Part shown: positions 1 to 5,630 of the stretch, piece by piece
Numbering within the stretch: the first letter of the stretch is position 1
How the letters are laid out: each line of letters starts with the position of its first letter
From: an uncultured Collinsella sp.
Lineage (GTDB): Bacteria > Actinomycetota > Coriobacteriia > Coriobacteriales > Coriobacteriaceae
Assembly: GCA_900550785.1 (NCBI GenBank)
Contig: URTL01000086.1
Location: 1-8,281 of the forward strand
Length of the DNA stretch: 8,281 nt
Direction of reading: 5' to 3'
Program-made: the position numbers and the translations under genes
The notes under the pieces: model-generated
The model's input: only the letters and a program-made list of their open reading frames with translations
What the model was told of the DNA's origin: nothing
Databases searched by the model: none

Positions 1-1490
1 CGGTTGGAACGACCGGCAACATCGCCGTAATCGTCGCCGTTGCGCTTGCCGTCGCGACGCGCCTGCTCAAGCTTCTTCTTGCTCTTGGACTTGCCGCGCT
101 TAGTCTTCTTCTTCACCTTAAAGGCCGCAGGGTCGCGCTCGGGATCAACCGCAGGCGGGTTGGGACCCACATGCAGGTCGCCGGCTTCGTAAATATCGGC
201 CGTCTTGTCCATGAGCTTCTCGATCTCGTAGAACTCATCGACGTCCTGCTCGGTCACAAACGTAATGGCCCAGCCCAGCTCGCCGGCGCGGCCCGTACGG
301 CCAATGCGGTGGATATAGTCGGTCGGCTCGGCCGGCACGTCAAAGTTCACGACGTAGCGCACGTCGCTAATGTCGATGCCGCGGGCGAGAACATCGGTTG
401 CCACCAGCACGTCGACGGTGCCGTCGCGGAAGGCCGAAAGGGCACGCTCGCGCTGGGCCTGGCTGCGGTTGCCGTGAATCGCGGCGGCCTTGATGCCCTT
501 ACGCTCCAGACGACGGCAGCAGCTGTCGGCGCGGTGCTTGGTGCGCATGAAGACGATAGTGCGCTCCGGGCCCTCCTTCTTGAGGAACTCGGGCAGCAGG
601 TTGTTCTTGGCCTCGATGGACACCGGGAATACAAACTGGTCGACGGTGTCGGCGGTCGACGTAGCGGGCGCGATCTCCACGCGGGCCGGGTCGCTCACTA
701 GATCGGTGATCTCGCCCACGGCCTCCTCGTCGAGGGTCGCCGAGAACAGCAGCGTCTGGCGCTCGGCCGGCGTCTCGCGCACAATGCGGCGGACGGCGGG
801 CAAAAAGCCCATATCGAGCATGCGGTCGGCCTCGTCGAGTACCAGCACTTTGACCTCGCCCAGGTGGCAAGCACCCTGCTCGATCAGATCGACCAGACGG
901 CCCGGCGTTGCGACCAGGATGTCGCAGCCGTACTTAAGTGCCGCGGTCTGCGGCTTGTAGCTCACGCCGCCCACGACGGTCACGGCAACATGGCCGGTGA
1001 CGTCGGCGATTTTGCTTGCGACCTCGTCGATCTGCTGGGCAAGCTCGCGCGTAGGGGTGATGACGAGCATCACGGGGCCACGGCCGTTGCCCTCGGGCTT
1101 TTTAACACCGCGACGGCGGTTGCGGCCGCCGCGCTCGCGCACGGGTTTGGGAGGAGCGATGTGCTCCAGATTGTTCATGGTCGGCAGCAAAAAGGCAGCC
1201 GTCTTGCCGGTGCCGGTCTGAGCGGCGGCAAGCAGGTCACGGCCCTCGAGCACCACAGGGATGGAGCCGGCCTGAACAGGCGTTGGCGCCGTGTAGCCCA
1301 GGTTCTCGATAGCACGAAGCATCTCGTCGGAAAGCCCCAGCTCGTCAAAGGCGGGCAGGCTCTCGGTAGCGGACTCGACGGCCTGGGCAGCATTTGCCTC
1401 GTCGGCGGCATCGAAGGCAGCCTGGGTCATGGCCTCGCGGGTCTCGTCCAGAATCTCGGCGTCCGTGACGTCGGATACAGAATTACGCAT
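1..1490 (-). CDS. DEAD-box ATP-dependent RNA helicase (3' end outside window)
   Basis: ATP-driven unwinding of RNA duplexes in the cytoplasm, probably in ribosome assembly or mRNA turnover. 496 residues are visible from the ATG at 1490; the C-terminus lies beyond the left edge. Core motifs appear in order: AQTGTGKT at 90-97 (ATP binding), PTREL at 146-150, GG at 174-175, TPGR at 195-198, DEAD at 219-222, SAT at 250-252, ATD and ARGID at 364-373, and HRIGRTGRAG at 394-403. The first ~45 residues are an acidic extension. A basic, Arg/Gly-rich insert (about 113-137) separates motifs I and Ia. The tail from about 457 is Lys/Arg-rich, as in RhlE-type helicases that grip RNA with a basic tail. The start is supported by AAGGA on the minus strand at 1505-1501, 10 nt from the ATG. 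The family is certain; the subfamily (RhlE- or CsdA-like) and substrate are not. Confidence 0.95.
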   Translation of the reverse strand, partial: MRNSVSDVTDAEILDETREAMTQAAFDAADEANAAQAVESATESLPAFDELGLSDEMLRAIENLGYTAPTPVQAGSIPVVLEGRDLLAAAQTGTGKTAAFLLPTMNNLEHIAPPKPVRERGGRNRRRGVKKPEGNGRGPVMLVITPTRELAQQIDEVASKIADVTGHVAVTVVGGVSYKPQTAALKYGCDILVATPGRLVDLIEQGACHLGEVKVLVLDEADRMLDMGFLPAVRRIVRETPAERQTLLFSATLDEEAVGEITDLVSDPARVEIAPATSTADTVDQFVFPVSIEAKNNLLPEFLKKEGPERTIVFMRTKHRADSCCRRLERKGIKAAAIHGNRSQAQRERALSAFRDGTVDVLVATDVLARGIDISDVRYVVNFDVPAEPTDYIHRIGRTGRAGELGWAITFVTEQDVDEFYEIEKLMDKTADIYEAGDLHVGPNPPAVDPERDPAAFKVKKKTKRGKSKSKKKLEQARRDGKRNGDDYGDVAGRSN

Positions 1491-1689
1491 ATGTCGTTGT
1501 TCCTTATCTGCACGCGTTATGGGCACGGCATGCGGCCGCACGGGCGTGCTTGGTAGTGCGCTAATACATACAAAAACAGGTGCGCACAGAGAGGACGTTG
1601 CTCAGCACGCTGGCGATCGCTTTGGCAGCTCTATCACGCGCCGTCCAGACGCAGCAGCTCTAAGCGATGGAGCAGATTCGCCGCCGGTT

Positions 1690-1695
1690 AGTATA
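1690..1695 (-). promoter_or_regulatory. possible -10 box for the helicase gene
   Basis: The minus strand reads TATACT here, five of six bases matching the -10 consensus. No good -35 hexamer lies at 16-18 bp. If used, it gives the helicase a leader of about 190 nt, which would be long but is known for cold-regulated DEAD-box genes. Weak evidence. Confidence 0.22.
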
Positions 1696-1760
1696 CCCGT
1701 GCTTCGCATGCCCCCACGTAAACCACAGATGACGAGGTGGACGAGGTGGGCCCGGCTGAT

Positions 1761-1820
1761 TGTCTCAATCTGTAACAGCTGCGGGACAAAACCGGGTCCT
1801 AATTGTTATAGATCAAGACA
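1761..1820. repeat. two-part hairpin repeat, copy A
   Basis: Outer arms TGTCTCAATCTGTAACA (1761-1777) and TGTTATAGATCAAGACA (1804-1820) pair at 14 of 17 positions plus one G-T wobble. Inside, GGGAC (1783-1787) faces GTCCT (1796-1800) around an A-rich loop. The same architecture recurs three times at 5259-5478. This copy sits between divergent genes, upstream of both, so it cannot be the terminator of either neighbour. I do not recognise the family; a dispersed REP- or MITE-like element, a protein-binding dyad or a small structured RNA are all possible. Confidence 0.85.
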
Positions 1821-1885
1821 GAGGGGGATTTCCGTCCAGTCCAAACCAAATCTCTCGGTCTTCCTGCAATTTCGAACATGTGGCC

Positions 1886-1891
1886 TATAAT
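1886..1891 (+). promoter_or_regulatory. -10 box TATAAT, likely promoter of the FHA gene
   Basis: A perfect TATAAT on the coding strand in an otherwise suitable AT-rich patch. The -35 region (around 1862-1869) matches the consensus poorly. Transcription from about 1898 would give a leader of about 100 nt to the GTG at 1999. The hairpin repeat copy A ends 65 bp upstream of this box. Confidence 0.45.
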
Positions 1892-1985
1892 GTTGCTTTG
1901 GTTACGCTATATATTGCGCAGCCATTTAATACGTCGCCCACCGGGGGCCATTAATTCCTATCGCCATATTGGCTAGGAAGCAATC

Positions 1986-1993
1986 AAAGGAGG
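1986..1993 (+). promoter_or_regulatory. Shine-Dalgarno site that decides the FHA gene start
   Basis: AAAGGAGG, a near-perfect match to the 16S rRNA tail, ends 5 nt before the GTG at 1999. An in-frame TTG at 1969 lies upstream of this site and has no comparable site of its own, so GTG 1999 is the start. Confidence 0.85.
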
Positions 1994-1998
1994 TATCC

Positions 1999-2961
1999 GT
2001 GGCAGCAGAGACGCCTTGCTCGGTCCTCTATAACGATATTCGCTCGTTCGGCGGTCTTAAACATCTCGAGATCGCCCGAATGCTCATCAATGGAAACTCT
2101 TATCTCGGCAGTACCCTGCTCGAGAAATGCTCTTCCAACCGCTCGTATCTCACCCGTTACATCGTCCATCGCAAGCCTGACCAGTGCGCGCCCGCCATCT
2201 ACAGCGACTTTACCGTCACCACGCTCAACCTTTCCGCGGCAATCTGCAGCAAGCTCGGCGGCGGCGAGTCCGCCTATCGGGCAATCGCCGAGCACTATCG
2301 CGGTCCGGCCGCCAACGAAATGATGTCGGCTCTCGCCAGCTACAAGCTGGACAGCCGCCTATATGCAAATGCCCTCAATCGCATCGACAACTTCGACGGC
2401 AATGCCGTGCGCGAGAAAAGCACGCTTTACCTTATGCTCTTTGTGGCAACGGGGGCGCTCGCCGATCCCGTTCAGGGCGTGGCCACCGTCGAGCGCTTTT
2501 GCAGCAGCAAGACGGGCGGGCACTTCGGCACCACCGAAACTACCGTCGGACGTGGCTTTATGAACAGCCTGGAACAGCCGCGCACCGTCGCCCCCAACCT
2601 CGGTCTGCTCAGAACCCATGCCGACAACTGCGCCGACATGCAAATCCATCCCCTCACACGCGATCCGCGCGGCACCGTGATTGGTTCTTTGCCCAAAACC
2701 TCGCCCAGCATCACCGATGTGGGCGCCGACGCATCGCGCGAGCATCTTCGCATTTGGCTCGAGGGTGAGCACTGGTACGCCCAGGGCCTTGGATCGACCA
2801 ACGGCACAGTGCTCGAATCGGGCGCGGGCGACGGCGATATTGTGATTGAGCCGCCGCGCGACCAACGCGAGCCCGGCAAAGTCTATCCCCCCGTGGAAAT
2901 CGCCAACAGCGACAGGCTCCATCTGGGTCTCTACACGACATTCCTTGTCATTGTGGACTAG
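1999..2961 (+). CDS. FHA-domain protein with an unrecognised helical N-terminal region
   Basis: A cytoplasmic protein of 320 residues with no signal peptide or membrane segment. The C-terminal ~100 residues form a forkhead-associated domain, a module that normally binds phosphothreonine: the SREH motif is at 246-249 and GSTNGT at 265-270, with the closing strands near 309-319. The usual Gly-Arg motif reads Gly-Ser (229-230), so the Arg that contacts the phosphate in typical FHA domains appears absent. An acidic, Pro-containing loop at about 274-300 is longer than usual. Residues 1-220 look mostly helical with six scattered Cys in the whole protein; I do not recognise a family. The gene begins with GTG behind a strong ribosome site. 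It lies 171 bp upstream of a membrane Ser/Thr kinase on the same strand, which makes it a candidate substrate or reader of that kinase, although a terminator separates the two. Confidence 0.88.
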   Translation: MAAETPCSVLYNDIRSFGGLKHLEIARMLINGNSYLGSTLLEKCSSNRSYLTRYIVHRKPDQCAPAIYSDFTVTTLNLSAAICSKLGGGESAYRAIAEHYRGPAANEMMSALASYKLDSRLYANALNRIDNFDGNAVREKSTLYLMLFVATGALADPVQGVATVERFCSSKTGGHFGTTETTVGRGFMNSLEQPRTVAPNLGLLRTHADNCADMQIHPLTRDPRGTVIGSLPKTSPSITDVGADASREHLRIWLEGEHWYAQGLGSTNGTVLESGAGDGDIVIEPPRDQREPGKVYPPVEIANSDRLHLGLYTTFLVIVD

Positions 2962-2962
2962 C

Positions 2963-3000
2963 ACGGACGGCGATCGGAAGACGGTCGCCGTCCGTCTTTC
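2963..3000 (+). terminator. intrinsic terminator after the FHA gene
   Basis: Two bases past the stop codon, ACGGACGGCGA (2963-2973) pairs perfectly with TCGCCGTCCGT (2985-2995). Three more pairs (one a T-G wobble) extend the stem to 14 bp around a GAAGA loop. CTTTC follows, then a pyrimidine-rich run to about 3014. The U tract is broken, so termination may be partial, leaving some read-through into the kinase gene. Confidence 0.75.
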
Positions 3001-3041
3001 GTCTTCTACCTTCTGCGTCGTAAACGACAATACTCAGCGGC

Positions 3042-3098
3042 ATACGTGGGCAGTGCGGCTATCATGGTTCTTTACCGATATCCGCACTGCTCACGTAT
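3042..3098 (+). repeat. 57-nt inverted repeat in the kinase leader
   Basis: ATACGTGGGCAGTGCGG (3042-3058) pairs with CCGCACTGCTCACGTAT (3082-3098) at 16 of 17 positions, the exception being a G-T wobble. The 23-nt interior folds further: TATC (3060-3063) pairs with GATA (3077-3080), and GGT (3066-3068) with ACC (3074-3076) around TCTTT. The right arm merges with the palindrome CACGTATACGTG. It ends 23 nt before the kinase ribosome site and has no U tract. It could be an operator, a leader RNA affecting kinase translation, or a repeat unrelated in sequence to the 5259-5478 family. Confidence 0.8.
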
Positions 3099-3132
3099 AC
3101 GTGCGGCAACCCATGCCAGACAAAGGAACGCC

Positions 3133-5217
3133 ATGGATACTACCGATAGCGCCTATGGCGACAAACTCATCCGTCTTGACACGTTCGACACCGCCGTGGC
3201 GGTCGACCCCAGCGCCGAGGACGAGACCAAGCGTCGGTTTATGACGCTTATTCTTCAGACGGCATACCGCGACGGCGGCAATATCGGACACGTGCTTCGC
3301 GCGACCAACACGAGCGGCGAGGTCTTTGCCGTCAAGCTACTCAAGGACAACGCCATCCTTTCCGGCCAAGCCCCCGACCGCTCCGCCGAGCAATCGGCAG
3401 CGCACCTGGCCAGCACCGCCGCGCTGTTCGAGGAGTACCGTCATCTGTGTACCGTCTCGCACCTGCGCGGATTTCCGCGCGTCTATGGCTACGGATCGTG
3501 CGAGGATGACCCTCTCATCCTCATGGAGTGGGTCGAGGGCACCTCGCTCAAGCAGGCGCTGCCCCTGCTTCCGCACGACGCCTCGGGCGGGCTGACCACC
3601 CAGATGGTCGCCGCCGTCGGAAACGCCGTGCTTCGTGCGCTCTTGATGACCCAAGGCCTCGTGAACCCGGTCATCCATCGCGATCTGTCGCCCGCCAATA
3701 TCATGTTCCGCACCACCAGCCGAACGCTCGAGCAGCAGATTGCTGATTGCTCCTTTGACCCCTGCCTCATCGACATGGGCTCCGCGACCATGGCTCTCGG
3801 CGACGACACGATCACCCGGCGCGCCGACATCTGGCGCTTTGCCACGCCCGCATACGCCGCGCCCGAGATGCTCACGCAGGATATCGAAGGCATCGCGGCC
3901 CTTCGCCGCTCGCCCGCGGTCGATGTCTACGCGCTTTCGAGCATTCTGTACCAGCTCTACAGCGGTCGCAAACCGTTCGACGTGGAGTCGACGGGCGCCG
4001 CGGCAACCGGCTCGTTCTACCTCATAAAGACCAAGACCAAGCCGGCGCCGCTCGAGCCGCGATGCAGTGACGACGAGGCGCTCGTCCAAATCATCATGAA
4101 AGGCATCTCAGTCGAGCAGCGTGATCGTCCCACCGAACAGCAGATGCTCGAGGTGCTCTCGGCATACCTCACCGATGCCGAATCCGAGGGCCGCGAGGGC
4201 GCGGGCAGTGACACCGCAATTGACATCGACTCCGGTACGCACCTTAAGGTCGACGTCGCCGGCGAGCGCGCGAGAGAGATCCTGGAGCAGGCCCGGCACG
4301 ATGCCATGACCCGCCGCCGCTTTATTATCGGTGGCGTTGTCGCAGCCGTTGCGGGGCTAGGCGTTATCGGGGCGGCAACCCATGGCTTTGGCATCCCCGA
4401 CTACCTGGACGGCATCCGCAGTTCACTTGACGACTACACTTGGGATCAGCTGCAGGAGATTTCGCTCAAGATTAAGGCCACCGAGACCCGTAGCGAGGCA
4501 CGCGAGATTGCCAGGCGCTATCATCTGCTCGATGCCGATGGGCATATCCCCTATCCGTGTACCAAGCGTGTCACGCTCACCAACGGGCTGCAGGTTGGCG
4601 CGCAGCTTGTGGGCATCCGCCACGATGAGCTTCTGGACGGGACGGGCAAGGCCGGACTAACGTTTATGTTCGACGCGGGTATTGCCGAGCGCAACGCTGC
4701 GGCTGAACCGCCGAGCGCCGGCTGGGCAGATTGCGAGCTGCGGGAATGGCTCAACGGCGACGGCCTTAAGCTGCTGCCCAACGAGTTGCGCGCACTCATT
4801 AAAGGGGTCAAGAAGGTCTCGAACAATGTGGGCGCCGCCAACAGCGCATCGTGCCTGAGCGAGTTGCCCGCAACCCTTTGGCTGCCCGCCATGGTCGAGC
4901 TGTGCGGTACGCAACCGCCCGATTCGTTTACCGAGGGCTATCACTACCTGGCAGACATCTACAACGGCGAGGGCAGGGAGTATCAGCTCTTCCGCGAGCT
5001 CAAGGTGAGCCCGTATTCCACGAACGAGACGATGGTCCGCCAGTGGAAGGGCAAGGACACCTGTTGGTGGGAGCGCACGGTGAGCCCCGACACATCGGAG
5101 AGCGAAGGCACGCTCTATATGAACCGCGTGGGGCACGACGGCGACGTCTTTACGTACGCAACGCCTGCGGAAAAGCCAAGCAAGCTAACCTGTGTGATCC
5201 CCGGGTTCTGTATCTAG
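3133..5217 (+). CDS. membrane Ser/Thr protein kinase with extracytoplasmic DUF6273-like domain
   Basis: A 694-residue transmembrane eukaryotic-like kinase that should phosphorylate Ser/Thr inside the cell in response to an outside signal. The kinase domain spans about 40-345: a loose glycine loop with GGNIG at 48-52, catalytic Lys68 in AVKLL, a helix-C Glu at 100 or 101, HRDLSPANI at 182-190 (Asp184, Asn189), DMG at 214-216 in place of DFG, and APE at 243-245. The key catalytic residues are present, so it is probably active. An acidic linker and RRR (394-396) precede one membrane helix (397-417). The outer part (about 430-694) resembles DUF6273: GWADCELREWLNG at 530-542, a Trp-rich CWWERTVSP at 644-652, and a conserved-looking end. 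ATG 3133 was chosen because AAAGGAA (3122-3128) precedes it; an in-frame GTG at 3046 falls inside a hairpin and has no ribosome site. The ligand is unknown. No PASTA repeats are present. Confidence 0.88.
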   Translation: MDTTDSAYGDKLIRLDTFDTAVAVDPSAEDETKRRFMTLILQTAYRDGGNIGHVLRATNTSGEVFAVKLLKDNAILSGQAPDRSAEQSAAHLASTAALFEEYRHLCTVSHLRGFPRVYGYGSCEDDPLILMEWVEGTSLKQALPLLPHDASGGLTTQMVAAVGNAVLRALLMTQGLVNPVIHRDLSPANIMFRTTSRTLEQQIADCSFDPCLIDMGSATMALGDDTITRRADIWRFATPAYAAPEMLTQDIEGIAALRRSPAVDVYALSSILYQLYSGRKPFDVESTGAAATGSFYLIKTKTKPAPLEPRCSDDEALVQIIMKGISVEQRDRPTEQQMLEVLSAYLTDAESEGREGAGSDTAIDIDSGTHLKVDVAGERAREILEQARHDAMTRRRFIIGGVVAAVAGLGVIGAATHGFGIPDYLDGIRSSLDDYTWDQLQEISLKIKATETRSEAREIARRYHLLDADGHIPYPCTKRVTLTNGLQVGAQLVGIRHDELLDGTGKAGLTFMFDAGIAERNAAAEPPSAGWADCELREWLNGDGLKLLPNELRALIKGVKKVSNNVGAANSASCLSELPATLWLPAMVELCGTQPPDSFTEGYHYLADIYNGEGREYQLFRELKVSPYSTNETMVRQWKGKDTCWWERTVSPDTSESEGTLYMNRVGHDGDVFTYATPAEKPSKLTCVIPGFCI

Positions 5218-5258
5218 GCGGCGGGCGTCTTGCCGTGACGGGACCCCTCCCCGGCAAT

Positions 5259-5317
5259 TGTCTCGATCTGTAACAGTAAGGGGTCAAAAACCTCTCTAGA
5301 TGTTACAAATCAAGACA
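5259..5317. repeat. two-part hairpin repeat, copy B
   Basis: Arms TGTCTCGATCTGTAACA (5259-5275) and TGTTACAAATCAAGACA (5301-5317) match as an inverted repeat at 15 of 17 positions. The inner stem AGGGGT (5279-5284) pairs with ACCTCT (5290-5295), including one G-T, around the loop CAAAA. It lies 41 bp past the kinase stop codon and is followed by TTT, so it might end kinase transcripts. Confidence 0.88.
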
Positions 5318-5339
5318 TTTGAGTTGACCGCGGACGGTT

Positions 5340-5398
5340 TGTCTCGATCTGTAACATCTAGCAGGAAAAACGGTCCTTAGGCGTTACAGGTTGAGACG
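5340..5398. repeat. two-part hairpin repeat, copy C
   Basis: Left arm (5340-5356) is identical to those of copies B and D. Right arm CGTTACAGGTTGAGACG (5382-5398) differs at four positions, three of which still pair as G-T wobbles. Inner AGGA (5363-5366) pairs with TCCT (5374-5377), and CTA (5358-5360) with TAG (5378-5380). Starts 81 bp after copy B. Confidence 0.88.
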
Positions 5399-5419
5399 TT
5401 AAGTTGTGGCTCGATGTAA

Positions 5420-5478
5420 TGTCTCGATCTGTAACAGTTACTCGACAAAAACGGGTCTAGTTGTTACAGATTGAGACA
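5420..5478. repeat. two-part hairpin repeat, copy D
   Basis: The most regular copy: TGTCTCGATCTGTAACA (5420-5436) against TGTTACAGATTGAGACA (5462-5478) has one G-T wobble and no other deviation. Inner ACTCG (5440-5444) pairs with CGGGT (5452-5456), including one T-G, around ACAAAAA. It starts 80 bp after copy C and ends 74 bp before the copA -35 box, so it is outside the expected copA transcript. Confidence 0.9.
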
Positions 5479-5552
5479 TTAGACCGGCTACGGTCCGCCG
5501 ACCTGGCTATCACCTCGACCAATACCAGAATGTCATACATTTCAATCTCCAC

Positions 5553-5583
5553 TGGACACCACCAGGGGGTATGGGTGTATAGT
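5553..5583 (+). promoter_or_regulatory. copA promoter with metal-regulator operator
   Basis: TGGACA (5553-5558) and TATAGT (5578-5583) each match the -35 and -10 consensus at five of six bases, with a 19-bp spacer. Between them ACACCACCAGGGGGTAT (5556-5572) forms a GC-rich dyad whose right half GGGGGTAT resembles CsoR copper-repressor half-sites; six of eight positions are symmetric. A second dyad, ACACC (5556-5560) with GGTGT (5574-5578), is centred on the over-long spacer as in CueR/MerR-activated promoters. Copper-dependent control is likely; which regulator family acts cannot be settled here, and no regulator gene is in the window. Confidence 0.7.
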
Positions 5584-5630
5584 ATCGGATGGTTAACATT
5601 TCCGACACTACGCCACAGAAAGGAGAAGCC

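Larger units (their letters stand above)
1491..1998. other. 508-bp divergent intergenic region
   Basis: This gap lies between the leftward helicase and the rightward FHA gene. It holds the helicase ribosome site (1501-1505), a GC-rich palindrome TGCGGCCGCA at 1531-1540, a possible leftward -10 (1690-1695), a tandem 9-mer GACGAGGTG at 1731-1748, one copy of the long hairpin repeat (1761-1820), a TATAAT box (1886-1891) and the FHA ribosome site (1986-1993). Open frames crossing it lack a ribosome site and family features, so I call no gene here. The stretch 1560-1690 shows nothing I can name. Confidence 0.6.
5218..5630. other. 413-bp intergenic region with hairpin array and copper promoter
   Basis: Contains three hairpin repeats (5259-5478) followed by the copA control region (5553-5583) and ribosome site AAAGGAG (5619-5625). 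There is no conventional GC stem plus T-run terminator after the kinase, so the first hairpin repeat is the best local candidate for that role. No gene is called; the short frames here lack ribosome sites. Confidence 0.7.

Noticed and set aside
1531..1540. TGCGGCCGCA palindrome as an operator
   Set aside because: A single short palindrome of G and C is expected by chance in such GC-rich DNA; no second site was seen.
864..1556. Open frame of 230 codons on the plus strand
   Set aside because: It overlaps the helicase gene on the opposite strand, whose motifs are complete in order; it has no ribosome site or domain.
1761..1820. Ends of an IS200/IS605-type insertion sequence
   Set aside because: No transposase or TnpB-like gene lies between or beside the hairpins, and no conserved flanking tetranucleotide was found next to the four copies.
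1969..1998. Upstream TTG start for the FHA gene
   Set aside because: It would place the strong Shine-Dalgarno site inside the coding sequence; GTG 1999 follows that site at the ideal distance.
3046..3132. Upstream GTG start for the kinase
   Set aside because: It lies inside the 57-nt hairpin with no ribosome site; ATG 3133 has one and the added 29 residues look non-conserved and basic.
5259..5478. CRISPR array
   Set aside because: Repeats are 59 bp with internal variation and the gaps are 21-22 bp with partly shared sequence; no cas gene is present. The repeated units are themselves hairpins, unlike CRISPR repeats with unique spacers.
5259..5478. Integron attC sites
   Set aside because: Length and folding are similar, but the terminal RYYYAAC and GTTRRRY core sites are absent and there are no cassettes between the units.
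5589..5630. Upstream ATG start for copA
   Set aside because: It falls only a few bases past the -10 box, at about the expected transcription start, and ATG 5631 has the ribosome site.
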